DNA of 64,000 bases from JBGQBN01 sp041494805 (GCA_041494805.1 JBGQBN010000002.1:120218-184217); one strand, 5' to 3'; counted from the stretch's first letter, positions 54,284 through 63,320 are shown. Program-made: numbers and translations. The notes: generated by a model from the sequence alone, not told the origin.

Positions 54284-54649
54284 CTAGAACTGCAATCCCG
54301 CCTCGCGGGCGGCGTCGGCCAAAGCCTTCACCCTCCCGTGATAGATGTATCCGCCGCGATCGAAGACGACTTTGGCAATCCCTTTCGCCTTGGCGCGTTC
54401 AGCGATGGCCTTGCCGACAGCCTTGGCGGCGGCCAAATTGCCACCCACTCGCCGCTCACCCTTCTTGCCTTCCGCAGAGTTGGCCGAGACCAGCGTGGCG
54501 CCCTCAAGATCGTCAATCAACTGAACATAGATGTGGTTCAGCGAGCGGTACACATTGAGGCGCGGCCGCTCGGAGGTACCCATGATCTTCTTGCGGATGC
54601 GCTCGTGCACGTGCCGCCGGTTTGTGTTCTTGGATGACTGTGTCAGCAT
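54284..54649 (-). CDS. rplR: 50S ribosomal protein L18
   Basis: The 121-residue 5S rRNA-binding protein contains RIRKKIMGTSERPRLNVYRS, NHIYVQLIDDLEGATLVSA and VVFDRGGYIYHGRVKALADA. Length is typical. Confidence 0.97.
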   Translation of the reverse strand: MLTQSSKNTNRRHVHERIRKKIMGTSERPRLNVYRSLNHIYVQLIDDLEGATLVSANSAEGKKGERRVGGNLAAAKAVGKAIAERAKAKGIAKVVFDRGGYIYHGRVKALADAAREAGLQF

Positions 54650-54656
54650 TTGTTTC

Positions 54657-54769
54657 AGTCCTTGGTCGTCAGTCCTCAGTCCTCAGTCCTCAGGCCGATC
54701 CAGGTCGTCCCTCGCCCGCAGACCCCAAAGGGTTGCCTGACGACCGACACCTGACGACCGACGACTGAT
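54657..54769. repeat. Palindrome of CAGTCCT / GACGACC words
   Basis: GGTCGTCAGTCCTCAGTCCT and CAGTCCTCAGG on the left mirror CCTGACGACCGACACCTGAC and GACCGACGACTGA on the right. About 40 nt of unrelated loop lies between. It fills the rplF-rplR gap. Confidence 0.85.
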
Positions 54770-54771
54770 CC

Positions 54772-55311
54772 CTACTTCGCTCCCGTCTTACCAACCTTCT
54801 TCTTCAAGCGCTCGCCGGCATAGCGCACGCCCTTGTTCTTGTAAGGGTCCGGTGGACGCAGGCTGCGCATTTCCGCCGCGACCTGACCCACTTTTTGCCG
54901 GTCGATACCGCTCACCGCCAGCTTGACCTGCTTAGGATCAACCGCGACTTCGATCCCGGAGGGCAGCGGATACTCGATGGGGTGTGAATAACCCAGATTG
55001 AATACCACCGTGGTTTTGCCCTTCAATTCCGCGCGGTAGCCAATGCCGACGATTTCCAGTTCCCGCGTCCAGCCTTTGGTGACGCCTTCGACGGCGTTGT
55101 TCACCAAGGCACGAGCCAAGCCATGGACGGCAGCCTGGGAGTCGTTCTCGCGGATCGCCACCAGGTTCCCGTCCTGCTGCTCCATGCGGATGCCTGCCGG
55201 CAGTTGCGTATCCAGTTTGCCCTTGGGACCCTGCACGGCAACGATGTTGCCTTCCAGTTTCACAGTCACTCCCTTGGGGAGTGGGATCGGTTTTCTTCCA
55301 ATTCGTGACAT
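54772..55311 (-). CDS. rplF: 50S ribosomal protein L6
   Basis: The 179-residue protein has two L6 repeats, beginning MSRIGRKPIPLPKGVTVKLE, with ELEIVGIGYRAELKGKTTVV and the C-terminal LRPPDPYKNKGVRYAGE near the factor-binding site. Confidence 0.97.
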   Translation of the reverse strand: MSRIGRKPIPLPKGVTVKLEGNIVAVQGPKGKLDTQLPAGIRMEQQDGNLVAIRENDSQAAVHGLARALVNNAVEGVTKGWTRELEIVGIGYRAELKGKTTVVFNLGYSHPIEYPLPSGIEVAVDPKQVKLAVSGIDRQKVGQVAAEMRSLRPPDPYKNKGVRYAGERLKKKVGKTGAK

Positions 55312-55336
55312 AAGTTCAGCTCATTGCTTCTTAGCT

Positions 55337-55394
55337 GTAGAGACGTTGCTTTGCAACGTTTCTGCCGGGAGACGTAGCAGAGCTACGTCTCTAC
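55337..55394. repeat. Double palindrome (GAGACG type), copy 3
   Basis: GAGACGTTGC-TTT-GCAACGTTTC and GAGACGTAGC-AGA-GCTACGTCTC stand 6 nt apart inside GTA...TAC. The left and right inner tetramers (TTGC, TAGC) differ, each self-matched. It fills the rpsH-rplF gap. Confidence 0.92.
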
Positions 55395-55789
55395 CAGATC
55401 TGGCACAGAACTTCGCCGCCCAGACCTTCTTTTCGGGCCTGGCGCCCAGTCATCACACCGCGAGGCGTGGTGAGAATGTTAATGCCCAAGCCTCCGAGCA
55501 CTCTCGGGATCTCGGTGCGCCGCACGTACACCCGGCAGCCCGGCCGCGACACGCGCTCCACATTCGAGATCACGGCTTCGTTGTTGTTGCCGTACTTCAG
55601 ATAGACACGCAGGATCTTGTGACCTTCCTCTTCGGTGGCCTTGTAGTTGGAAACATAGCCCTCTTCCTTGAGGATACGGGCGATTTCCAGCTTCAGCTTG
55701 GAAGCAGGGATGTCCACTTTCTGGTGCCGGGCGCTAATCGCGTTGCGGATTCGCGCCAGCATGTCTGCGACCGGATCGGTCAACCTCAT
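55391..55789 (-). CDS. rpsH: 30S ribosomal protein S8
   Basis: The 132-residue protein contains DPVADMLARIRNAISARHQK, RPGCRVYVRRTEIPRVLGGL and NILTTPRGVMTGRQARKEGL, the S8 core that binds central 16S rRNA and can autoregulate the spc operon in E. coli. Confidence 0.97.
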   Translation of the reverse strand: MRLTDPVADMLARIRNAISARHQKVDIPASKLKLEIARILKEEGYVSNYKATEEEGHKILRVYLKYGNNNEAVISNVERVSRPGCRVYVRRTEIPRVLGGLGINILTTPRGVMTGRQARKEGLGGEVLCQIW

Positions 55790-55925
55790 CGTTTGCTTCT
55801 CCTCAATCGCCCGTTTGCTTCGGCTCTACTTGCAGCGAGCCGGAGAACCTGCGGCGACGTGCTCTCAACCCCGCAGCCGGCGCCGGGCGCACGCTGCGGG
55901 CCTTCTGATTACTACCGCCCCATTG

Positions 55926-56111
55926 CTACCAGGACGACTTCGAAACCCCGGGGATCTCTCCCCGCAGCGCCAGCCCACGGAAGCACAGACGGCACAGGCC
56001 GAACTTGCGCAGAAACGCGCGCGGCCTTCCGCACAGCTGGCAGCGGTTGTGCTTGCGGCTAGAAAACTTGGGCTTCCTTGCGTCTTTAACTCGTTTTGCT
56101 GTAGTGGCCAA
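55926..56111 (-). CDS. rpsN: 30S ribosomal protein S14, zinc type (S14Z)
   Basis: The 61-residue protein has CQLCGRPRAFLRKFGLCRLC, the four-cysteine S14Z site, and ends RGEIPGVSKSSW. The TTG at 56111 was chosen because AGGAGA lies 7 nt upstream; a longer frame would extend into the double palindrome at 56122. Confidence 0.94.
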   Translation of the reverse strand: MATTAKRVKDARKPKFSSRKHNRCQLCGRPRAFLRKFGLCRLCFRGLALRGEIPGVSKSSW

Positions 56112-56121
56112 CTTGTCTCCT

Positions 56122-56172
56122 GTAGAGACGTTGCTTTGCAACGTCTCAAGACGCAGCGAGCTGCGTCTCTAC
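56122..56172. repeat. Double palindrome (GAGACG type), copy 4
   Basis: GAGACGTTGC-TTT-GCAACGTCTC is followed by AGACGCAGC-GA-GCTGCGTCTC within GTA...TAC. It fills the rplE-rpsN gap. Confidence 0.92.
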
Positions 56173-56192
56173 AACTTCAATCCCTATCCGCA

Positions 56193-56816
56193 CTACGTCC
56201 GGAACGGCATGCCGAGGTGTTTGAGCAACGCCCGGCTTTGGTCGTCGCTGCCGGCCGTGGTCACGATGGTGACGTTCATGCCTTTCGTCTTGTCCACCTT
56301 GGCGTAGTCAATCTCCGGAAAAATCAGCTGGTCGTGCAAGCCGAGAGTGTAGTTGCCGCGCCCGTCGAACGACTTGGTCGAGACTCCGCGGAAGTCACGC
56401 ACCCGAGGCAGCACCACGTTGACCAGCCGGTCGAAAAATTCGTACATGCGGTCACCGCGCAGCGTGACCATGGCACCGATCGCCTGGCCCTCGCGTACCT
56501 TGAAGGCCGCAATCGACTTCTTGGCGCGCGTCACCACCGGCTTCTGCCCCGTAATCTGGCTAAGCTCATGCACCGCCGGATCCAGCACCTTGGCGTTCTG
56601 GGTGGCTTCGCCCACGCCCATGTTGACCACGATCTTATGCAGATGCGGCACTGCCATGGGATTCTTCAGATCGAACTCCTTCATCAGCGCCGGCGCCACT
56701 TCCTTGACGAACCGGGACTTGAGCCGCGGCGTTTCCTTGGCGCTGTGACGCGCAACCTCCGGCGCCCGCGCTTCTTCCTGCTTTTCGCCTTTTCTGTCTT
56801 TCTTCTCTTTCGCCAT
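56193..56816 (-). CDS. rplE: 50S ribosomal protein L5
   Basis: The 207-residue 5S rRNA-binding protein contains VPHLHKIVVNMGVGEATQNA, VTRAKKSIAAFKVREGQAIG and GRGNYTLGLHDQLIFPEIDY. An extra ~27-residue charged N-terminus (MAKEKKDRKGEKQEEARA) precedes the usual start. Confidence 0.97.
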   Translation of the reverse strand: MAKEKKDRKGEKQEEARAPEVARHSAKETPRLKSRFVKEVAPALMKEFDLKNPMAVPHLHKIVVNMGVGEATQNAKVLDPAVHELSQITGQKPVVTRAKKSIAAFKVREGQAIGAMVTLRGDRMYEFFDRLVNVVLPRVRDFRGVSTKSFDGRGNYTLGLHDQLIFPEIDYAKVDKTKGMNVTIVTTAGSDDQSRALLKHLGMPFRT

Positions 56817-56902
56817 TGCCTAGTTACCTTCTCTCACGGTTTCGGACTGTGCAGCAGCTGCTAGCCTTTTTGCTGCCAACGTATACCGGTGCGTGAGCTC
56901 TA

Positions 56903-57244
56903 TCACTTATCCAGCGTCGTTCCGCACTTCTTACAGACCCGCACCTTACGATCCCCGCGGACTTCGCGACCGATGCGCACCGGTCCGCAGGTCGGACAGA
57001 GGAGCTGTACATTCGAAAGTGAGATACGGCTCTCCTGCTCGGCGATTCCGCCCTTCACGTTGCGCTGCGGGTTGGGCCGCACGTGCTTCTTGACCAGCAT
57101 GACGTGCTCGACCAGGACCTTGGCGTCGTTCGGAAAAACCCGCAGAACCCGCCCTTCTTTTCCCTTGTCGCGGCCGGTGATCACCCGCACCGTATCGTTG
57201 CGGCGAATGTCGACTCGTTTGTGCGCTGTGCTCGCTATGTGCAT
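56903..57244 (-). CDS. rplX: 50S ribosomal protein L24, zinc-ribbon form
   Basis: The 113-residue protein has the KOW segment DTVRVITGRDKGKEGRVLR and a C-terminal pair CPTCGPV and CKKCG that would bind zinc. It begins MHIASTAHKRVDIRRNDTVR. It initiates large-subunit assembly. The 86-nt gap before rplE shows no clear signal. Confidence 0.96.
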   Translation of the reverse strand: MHIASTAHKRVDIRRNDTVRVITGRDKGKEGRVLRVFPNDAKVLVEHVMLVKKHVRPNPQRNVKGGIAEQESRISLSNVQLLCPTCGPVRIGREVRGDRKVRVCKKCGTTLDK

Positions 57245-57265
57245 GGTCGAACCTTCCGTGGACCA

Positions 57266-57363
57266 GGTTTCAAGGTTGCAGAGTTTCAAGGTTTCAAACG
57301 AAAAAGCTTTGACTCCGCAACGGCAACTTTGAAGCCTTGAAACCTCTGCAACTTTGAAACCTT
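57266..57363. repeat. Palindrome of TTTCAAGG words, copy 3
   Basis: GGTTTCAAGGTTGCAGAGTT and TCAAGGTTTCAAA on the left mirror TTTGAAGCCTTGAAACCTCT and GCAACTTTGAAACC on the right. It fills the rplN-rplX gap. Confidence 0.88.
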
Positions 57364-57364
57364 C

Positions 57365-57736
57365 CTAAAGTACCTCTGGCGCCAAAGACACAATTTTCAA
57401 AAACTTCTTTTCGCGCAGTTCGCGCGCCACTGGCCCGAACACGCGCGTTCCCACCGGCTCGCCAGCCTCATTGATAAGGACTGCGGCGTTCTGATCGAAG
57501 CGAATGTAGGTGCCGTCGCGGCGGCGATGCTCCTTGCGGGTACGCACGATCACCGCCTTGACTACCGTTCCCTTCTTGGTCTGGCCATCCGGCGCGGCTT
57601 CTTTCACGCTGGCGGTGATCACGTCCCCCAGGCCGGCGTTCAGTCCAGTGGAGCCGCCGAGCGGCAGGATCATCTGCAGCTTGCGGGCGCCGGAATTGTC
57701 GGCGACCTCCAGCATGCTTCTCATCATCACGGCCAT
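57365..57736 (-). CDS. rplN: 50S ribosomal protein L14
   Basis: The 123-residue protein begins MAVMMRSMLEVADNSGARKL and contains RRRDGTYIRFDQNAAVLINE and GTRVFGPVARELREKKFLKI. Length is exactly typical. Confidence 0.97.
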   Translation of the reverse strand: MAVMMRSMLEVADNSGARKLQMILPLGGSTGLNAGLGDVITASVKEAAPDGQTKKGTVVKAVIVRTRKEHRRRDGTYIRFDQNAAVLINEAGEPVGTRVFGPVARELREKKFLKIVSLAPEVL

Positions 57737-57779
57737 AGTTCAATCTCCGTTCAATCTCCCTGGTAGGACGCGCCTTGGG

Positions 57780-58100
57780 CTAACGCACTTCGGCGGCAAC
57801 GGCCTCCGGCAGCAAGGCCGAGCGGCGCACGATTTCCTTCAAACGCCAGCGCTTCAGCTTGGACATCGGGCGGGTCTCTTCCAAACGCACGACATCGCCG
57901 ATGTGCGCTTCGTTCTTCTCGTCGTGGGCGTAAAATTTCTTGGCCTTTGAAACCACGCGGCCGTAAAAGGGGTGCGCCTTCTTGCGCACGACCTCCACCA
58001 CGATGGTCTTGTGCATGCGGTTCGAGACTACTTCACCGACCACCAGTTTGCGCCGGCCCTGTTCCGCCGCCTGGCCCTGCTGTGTGTTGGTTTCCGGCAT
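57780..58100 (-). CDS. rpsQ: 30S ribosomal protein S17
   Basis: The 106-residue protein contains GEVVSNRMHKTIVVEVVRKK, HPFYGRVVSKAKKFYAHDEK and DVVRLEETRPMSKLKRWRL. The ~15-residue N-terminus (MPETNTQQGQAAEQGRRK) is longer than usual. Confidence 0.97.
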   Translation of the reverse strand: MPETNTQQGQAAEQGRRKLVVGEVVSNRMHKTIVVEVVRKKAHPFYGRVVSKAKKFYAHDEKNEAHIGDVVRLEETRPMSKLKRWRLKEIVRRSALLPEAVAAEVR

Positions 58101-58102
58101 GG

Positions 58103-58318
58103 CTACTTCTTCTCCGTGGTGCGAGCGCCGGCAACTTCGCGCTCGCGGACGATGGTCTTTACCCGCGCGATGTCTTTGCGCAGGCCGCGGATCTTTTTCA
58201 GGCTCTCCGTCTGTCCCATGTTGAGCTGGAACTTCAGCTTGAAGAGCTGGTCATTGAGCTCGCGCTCCTGGTGGTGAAGCTCATCGTCGGTCAAGTTGCG
58301 GACTTTTTCGGCTTTCAT
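58103..58318 (-). CDS. rpmC: 50S ribosomal protein L29
   Basis: The 71-residue protein contains MKAEKVRNLTDDELHHQERE and LFKLKFQLNMGQTESLKKIR, the conserved two-helix L29 core near the exit tunnel. It is 2 nt from rpsQ. Confidence 0.96.
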   Translation of the reverse strand: MKAEKVRNLTDDELHHQERELNDQLFKLKFQLNMGQTESLKKIRGLRKDIARVKTIVREREVAGARTTEKK

Positions 58319-58355
58319 AATCAGTTCTCAGGTCCCGAGTTCCGGCTCCCAGTTC

Positions 58356-58775
<420 letters not shown>

Positions 58776-58786
58776 AACGATTTCCT

Positions 58787-58864
58787 GTAGAGACGTTGCT
58801 TGCAACGTCTTCCTTGCAACGTCTTCCCTGCAATGCCTCGAGATGTAGCCAGCTACATCTCTAC
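58787..58864. repeat. Double palindrome (GAGACG type), copy 5
   Basis: GAGACGTTGC-TTGCAACGTC is followed by two partial repeats of CTTGCAACGTCTTCC and then GAGATGTAGCC-AGCTACATCTC. The right hairpin carries a G-to-A change matched on the other arm (GATG / CATC). It fills the rpsC-rplP gap. Confidence 0.9.
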
Positions 58865-58871
58865 AAAAATC

Positions 58872-59543
58872 CTAGAAACCGCCGGGGGCGCCCGCTGTCT
58901 GCGGCTCGCGTTTCTTCGCCGGCAGGATTTCGCCGCGATAGACCCAACACTTCACGCCAATTACGCCGTAAGTCGTCCTGGCTTCGGTGAAGCCGTAGTC
59001 GATATCGGCACGCAAGGTGTGCAGCGGCAGGCGTCCCTGCAGATACCATTCCGAACGGGCGATTTCGTTTCCGTTCAAGCGGCCGCTGACCCGAACCTTG
59101 ATTCCCTTGCACCCGAAGCGCAACGCCGAATCCACCGACTTGCGCATGGCCCGCCGGAAGCCGACGCGCTTTTCCAGCTGTAGTGCGATCGACTCCGAGA
59201 CCAGTTGCGCATCCAGTTCCGGCTTGTGCACTTCCTGGATATCGACATAGACCTCACGCGCTGTGCGCTTCTGCACTTCCTGCTTGAGTTTGTCGATCTC
59301 CGCCCCTTTGCGGCCGATGATGATGCCGGGCCGGGCCGTCTTGATGATGACCCGCAGCTTGTTGCCGGGACGCTCGATTTCGATCGAGCTGATGCCCGCT
59401 GACTCCAGCTTTTCCTTCAGCTCGGCCTTGAGCTTGACGTCTTCCAGCAGCAGCTTGTCGTAATCCCGCTCGACAAACCAGCGCGACTTCCACGGCTTGG
59501 TGTAGCCGAGGCGAAAACCGTACGGATGAACCTTCTGTCCCAT
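58872..59543 (-). CDS. rpsC: 30S ribosomal protein S3
   Basis: The 223-residue protein has the KH domain with PGIIIGRKGAEIDKLKQEVQ and the C-terminal domain with GRLNGNEIARSEWYLQGRLP. It begins MGQKVHPYGFRLGYTKPWKS; the start at 59543 was fixed by that conserved N-terminus. It lies at the mRNA entry channel. Confidence 0.97.
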   Translation of the reverse strand: MGQKVHPYGFRLGYTKPWKSRWFVERDYDKLLLEDVKLKAELKEKLESAGISSIEIERPGNKLRVIIKTARPGIIIGRKGAEIDKLKQEVQKRTAREVYVDIQEVHKPELDAQLVSESIALQLEKRVGFRRAMRKSVDSALRFGCKGIKVRVSGRLNGNEIARSEWYLQGRLPLHTLRADIDYGFTEARTTYGVIGVKCWVYRGEILPAKKREPQTAGAPGGF

Positions 59544-59594
59544 CGCAGCTCCTAAACCGTCTGGATCCGGGCAGCTCGCCCGCACCCACACAAA

Positions 59595-60074
59595 CTATTT
59601 CTTGGCTCCAGCGGCCTTCTTCTTGTTCTTGCCCGCCGGTGCTTTGCCTCGTGCCCGGGCCTTGGCCGGGGTTTTGGTTCTTGCCGTCTCCTCGCCAACC
59701 ACGGTTGCGACCGCCTCGCCGCTCCGGCCGCGTTCCGCGAGTTCAATCTCGATGTGCGCGATGCGCCGCACGTAGCGGAAAGCCCGGCCCATGGGCGCCG
59801 GACGAATACGCTTCATGCGTGGCCCGTCGTTGGCCACCGCACGCTTCACGTAGAGGTTGTCCACATCCACATCAATACCCTTTTCCGAACTCAAGTAGTT
59901 GGCGTTCTCCAACGCCGAGCGCAACAGCTTCTCGACTGTAGCCGCGACCCGCTTCTTGGTGAATCGCAGCGTATTGAGGGCGTCCTCGACACGACGACCC
60001 TTGATCAGGTCCAGCACCAGGCGGGCCTTCTGCGGCGAGACGCGCATGTAACGGGCTTGGGCTCGATATTCCAT
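59595..60074 (-). CDS. rplV: 50S ribosomal protein L22
   Basis: The 159-residue protein lines the exit tunnel. Core: RYMRVSPQKARLVLDLIKGR, KRIRPAPMGRAFRYVRRIAH and IEIELAERG. The family is ~110 residues; a Lys/Ala-rich tail of about 45 residues is added. Confidence 0.97.
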   Translation of the reverse strand: MEYRAQARYMRVSPQKARLVLDLIKGRRVEDALNTLRFTKKRVAATVEKLLRSALENANYLSSEKGIDVDVDNLYVKRAVANDGPRMKRIRPAPMGRAFRYVRRIAHIEIELAERGRSGEAVATVVGEETARTKTPAKARARGKAPAGKNKKKAAGAKK

Positions 60075-60086
60075 CGTGCGTCTCCT

Positions 60087-60458
60087 TTATCCCTTGGGCG
60101 CCGGCGCCGCCGGGGCTGCCGAAGCCGATCCCGCCGCCGGAACGATGGCTCCCGGACCGCCAGGTATACCGGCCGGCTTGGCTGCGACTTCTGTGGCCGC
60201 TCTCATCGAGTGCCCTTTGAACTGGCGGGTGAAACTGAATTCGCCCAGCTTGTGGCCCACCATGTTCTCGGTGAGGTATACCGGGATAAACTTCTTGCCG
60301 TTATGCACGGCAATAGTGTGTCCCACCATCTCCGGGATGATGGTCGAGCGCCGCGACCAGGTGCGCAGCACTTTCTTCTCGTTGCGCGCGTTCATGGCTT
60401 CCACCCGCTCTTGCAGGTAGATATCCACGAACGGGCCTTTCTTGGTTGAACGTGCCAT
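60087..60458 (-). CDS. rpsS: 30S ribosomal protein S19
   Basis: The 123-residue protein contains MARSTKKGPFVDIYLQERVE, LRTWSRRSTIIPEMVGHTIA and GHKLGEFSFTRQFKGHSM. A ~30-residue Ala/Pro/Gly tail (e.g. AGSASAAPAAPAPKG) extends beyond the normal 92-residue protein. Confidence 0.97.
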   Translation of the reverse strand: MARSTKKGPFVDIYLQERVEAMNARNEKKVLRTWSRRSTIIPEMVGHTIAVHNGKKFIPVYLTENMVGHKLGEFSFTRQFKGHSMRAATEVAAKPAGIPGGPGAIVPAAGSASAAPAAPAPKG

Positions 60459-60467
60459 AGATCCTCT

Positions 60468-60548
60468 GTAGAGACGTTGCTTGCAACGTCTCGCTTGTAA
60501 CGTCTCGATCTTCCATCATCCCGGAGACGTAGCCAGCTACGTCTCTAC
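60468..60548. repeat. Double palindrome (GAGACG type), copy 6
   Basis: GTAGAGACGTTGC-TTGCAACGTC and a partial repeat CTTGTAACGTC precede GAGACGTAGCC-AGCTACGTCTC. It fills the rpsS-rplB gap and closes with TAC. Confidence 0.9.
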
Positions 60549-60556
60549 AGGTCACA

Positions 60557-61381
60557 TCACTTCTTGCGACGGTCGACGATAAATGCGTCCGTCCGTTTGT
60601 TGTTGCGCGTCTTATAGCCGCGGGTCGGCTGACCCCACGGAGTCACCGGGTGACGGCCGCCCGAGGTCTTGCCTTCGCCGCCACCATGCGGGTGGTCCAC
60701 CGGGTTCATGGAGACGCCGCGGTTCACCGGACGCCATCCCAGCCAGCGCATGCGGCCAGCCTTGCCGATGGTGATGTTCTCGTGATCAAGATTGCCGACT
60801 TGGCCGATCGTGGCCATGCAATCCTGCGCCACCTTGCGAGTTTCCCCGGACGGCAGCTTTACCAGGGCATAGTCGCCTTCCTTGGCCACCAGCTGCGCCG
60901 CGCCCCCGGCCGAGCGCACCATCTGCGCGCCCTTTCCAGGCTTCAGCTCGAGATTGTGAATCGTGGTGCCCGGTGGAATGTTACGCAGGGGCAGCGCATT
61001 GCCCACCAGGATGTCCGCCTCCGGGCCGCTCAGGATTTTTTGTCCGACCTTGAGACCGTCGGGCTGCAGAATGTAACGCTTCTCCCCGTCCGCGTAGCTC
61101 AACAAAGCGATGCGCGCCGAGCGGTTAGGATCGTACTCGATCGAAGCCACGGTCGCCGGAATGCCAGTCTTGTCGCGCTTAAAGTCGATAATGCGCAGCT
61201 TGCGCTTGTGTCCGCCACCGCGATGCCAACTGGTGGTGTCGCCGCTGTTACGACGTCCGCCGGTACGCTGTTTGGGCTCGAGCAACGGCTTATGCGGCTT
61301 GGTGCTCGTAATATCGTCATTGACGATCGTCGTGCGGTAGCGCAGCGTCTGGGTTGTCGGTCTGTAAGTTTTGATTGCCAT
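60557..61381 (-). CDS. rplB: 50S ribosomal protein L2
   Basis: The 274-residue protein is close to the peptidyl transferase centre. Core: RRNSGDTTSWHRGGGHKRKL, IEYDPNRSARIALLSYADGE, VRSAGGAAQLVAKEGDYALV and SMNPVDHPHGGGEGKTSGGR with the conserved His. Confidence 0.97.
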   Translation of the reverse strand: MAIKTYRPTTQTLRYRTTIVNDDITSTKPHKPLLEPKQRTGGRRNSGDTTSWHRGGGHKRKLRIIDFKRDKTGIPATVASIEYDPNRSARIALLSYADGEKRYILQPDGLKVGQKILSGPEADILVGNALPLRNIPPGTTIHNLELKPGKGAQMVRSAGGAAQLVAKEGDYALVKLPSGETRKVAQDCMATIGQVGNLDHENITIGKAGRMRWLGWRPVNRGVSMNPVDHPHGGGEGKTSGGRHPVTPWGQPTRGYKTRNNKRTDAFIVDRRKK

Positions 61382-61400
61382 AAAATCTGCTCTCGGATTC

Positions 61401-61461
61401 TAGCTCTTAGCCGTTAGCTCTTGCCGTTGGCTAACGACCAACCACCAAGGACCAACGACTA
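61401..61461. repeat. Palindrome of TAGCTCTTAGC words, copy 2
   Basis: TAGCTCTTAGCCGTTAGCTC and TTGCCGTTGG on the left mirror CTAACGACCAACCACCAAGG and ACCAACGACTAGAG on the right, in the rplW-rplB gap. Confidence 0.75.
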
Positions 61462-61752
61462 GAGATTCTGTGCGTACTCGGGCATCTTTTCGCCTGCCCT
61501 CAACCGTACGTACGCTTTCTTCCAATCGGGCCGGTAGCCGGCAAATTTTCCGCGCCGGCGTTCTTTGCCCGGGTAGTTGGCCGTGCGCACCGACCTGACC
61601 TTCACTTTGAAAATGCTCTGCACAGCTTCCTTGATTTCGGTCTTGGTCGCCTTCGTGGCCACCTGGAAAACCAGCGTGTTCTGGTTCTCCTTGATGGCCA
61701 GGCCTTTTTCGGTGATGACCGGGCGCCGAATGATCTGGTATGCGGATTTCAT
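61459..61752 (-). CDS. rplW: 50S ribosomal protein L23
   Basis: The 97-residue protein contains QIIRRPVITEKGLAIKENQN, FQVATKATKTEIKEAVQSIF and VRTANYPGKERRRGKFAGYR. It shares one base with the rplD stop (TGATG junction), which suggests coupling. Confidence 0.96.
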   Translation of the reverse strand: MKSAYQIIRRPVITEKGLAIKENQNTLVFQVATKATKTEIKEAVQSIFKVKVRSVRTANYPGKERRRGKFAGYRPDWKKAYVRLRAGEKMPEYAQNL

Positions 61753-62486
61753 CAGGCCACCTCCGCAGCTTTTTCATGCCGCACCCGGCGCCGTGGAGAA
61801 CGAGTGGCCTTCTTCCCGCCCTCGCCTTCCGCCGCCTTGCGCATCCGCTTTGAAATTGAGTCCTTCAACGACAGCTGCAATTTCTCCATGGCAGGCCGGG
61901 AGAAGATCGCCCGGTCGTAGCGCAGCAGATGATAGGGATGAACCTCATTGCCGCGCACCAGTTCGATTCCCTCAAGATTGCGTGAGCTCAGCTCCAAGTT
62001 GCGGTTCCCGTGCTTCGGCACCTCGACCAGCAAAGCCGTGCCGTCCACTTTCAGCGAATTGAGCGATTGGCGGAACAGCTTGCTCTTGGGTTCCTTTACA
62101 TCGAACGCGTTAACCACGATCAGCTTGCCGTCGGCAAATTTGGCCGCCAGCGCGGAGCGCAACGCACCCAGCAATTTCTTCCGCGGGAAGGCGTAGTCAT
62201 AAGACCGGGGTTGCGGACCGTGTACCGTGCCGCCGTGCCGCCACAGCGGTGAACGGATGGAGCCAACCCGAGCGCGCCCAGTGCCCTTCTGCTTCCAAAG
62301 CTTCTTGCCGGCGCCGGAGACCAGCTTTTTGTTCTTGGTGGCATGCGTACCGGCACGCTGGGCCGCACGGTAGTGCTTCACCGCTTCCCAGAGCAGGTCC
62401 TCATTGACCGCGCCGAAAACTTCGTCGGCGAGTTCCAGGGTGCCGACCTTGGCTCCGCTCAGGTTGTGAATATCAATGGTTGCCAT
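61752..62486 (-). CDS. rplD: 50S ribosomal protein L4
   Basis: The 244-residue protein contains VRQ-like loop region QKGTGRARVGSIRSPLWRHG, GGTVHGPQPRSYDYAFPRKK and a basic C-terminal tail of ~40 residues beyond the usual ~205. L4 lines the tunnel and, in enterics, represses the S10 operon. Confidence 0.97.
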   Translation of the reverse strand: MATIDIHNLSGAKVGTLELADEVFGAVNEDLLWEAVKHYRAAQRAGTHATKNKKLVSGAGKKLWKQKGTGRARVGSIRSPLWRHGGTVHGPQPRSYDYAFPRKKLLGALRSALAAKFADGKLIVVNAFDVKEPKSKLFRQSLNSLKVDGTALLVEVPKHGNRNLELSSRNLEGIELVRGNEVHPYHLLRYDRAIFSRPAMEKLQLSLKDSISKRMRKAAEGEGGKKATRSPRRRVRHEKAAEVA

Positions 62487-62500
62487 CGTCTAATTCCCTA

Positions 62501-63232
62501 TCAAGCTTTCTTCGCTGCCCTCTTGGCCGCCTTCAACGGGTCAACCGTCGCCGCGCCAGCGAATCCGCGCCGCTCTCTGGGCGGCTTCTTGGCTTTGGTG
62601 ATCACCAGATAGCCACCATTGGGCCCGGGCACGCTACCCTCGACCACGAGTAGGTTGTCGTCCTTGTCCACGCCGAGCACGCGCAGGTTACGCACCGTGA
62701 CCCGGTCCACACCCATGTGTCCGGACATGCGCATCCCCTTAAACACGCGGGACGGAAACGCGGAGGAACCAATCGAGCCCGGAGCCTGGAACATGGAACC
62801 GTGCGACTTGGGGCCACCCGCGAAATGGTGCCGCCGCACCACGCCGGCGAAACCGCGTCCCTTGCTGATGCCGACCACGTCCACAAACTTCTCGCCGTCG
62901 AAAATGTCCACCAGCACGCGGTCGCCAGCCTTCAGCGCGCCATCCTCCTGAGACTTTTCGCCAACTTCAATCGGCACTTCGCGTACGAATTTGACTGGCG
63001 GCAAGTTGTGCTTGCCAAGATGTCCGCGCATGGGCTTGGTCAGACGCGACTCTTTCACGAACTCGACCAGGCCAATCTGAGCCGAGTCGTATCCGTCCCG
63101 CGTCTGGGTCTTGTGCTGCGTGACCACGCAGGGTCCCGCCTGCAGAACGGTAGCAGGATGGACGTCGCCCTTGTCATCGAAGAGCTGCGTCATCCCGACC
63201 TTCTTGCCCAAAATTCCGCTGACCTTTGCCAT
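62501..63232 (-). CDS. rplC: 50S ribosomal protein L3
   Basis: The 243-residue protein contains GILGKKVGMTQLFDDKGDVH, SKGRGFAGVVRRHHFAGGPK and PSRVFKGMRMSGHMGVDRVT. A ~30-residue Lys/Ala tail is added to the usual ~210. Confidence 0.97.
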   Translation of the reverse strand: MAKVSGILGKKVGMTQLFDDKGDVHPATVLQAGPCVVTQHKTQTRDGYDSAQIGLVEFVKESRLTKPMRGHLGKHNLPPVKFVREVPIEVGEKSQEDGALKAGDRVLVDIFDGEKFVDVVGISKGRGFAGVVRRHHFAGGPKSHGSMFQAPGSIGSSAFPSRVFKGMRMSGHMGVDRVTVRNLRVLGVDKDDNLLVVEGSVPGPNGGYLVITKAKKPPRERRGFAGAATVDPLKAAKRAAKKA

Positions 63233-63301
63233 TTCTTTCTTCTCCGCTAAGCCCAGCGTGGCCGTTGGCTATTGGCTGGGGAGCTTCCGCTCTAATGTGG
63301 C

Positions 63302-63320
63302 GACGGGCGCCTCGCCCGTC
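63302..63320. repeat. GACGGGCG / CGCCCGTC hairpin in the rpsJ-rplC gap
   Basis: A perfect 8-bp stem with a CCT loop is followed by GCGCGCTACCCGCGCGC. It shares its core with the hairpin after rplQ at 46041-46064, so similar elements mark the two ends of the operon. Confidence 0.7.

Noticed and set aside
55043..56864. Long plus-strand frames of 339 and 398 codons
   Set aside because: They are antisense to rplF, rpsH, rpsN and rplE and cross the double palindromes.
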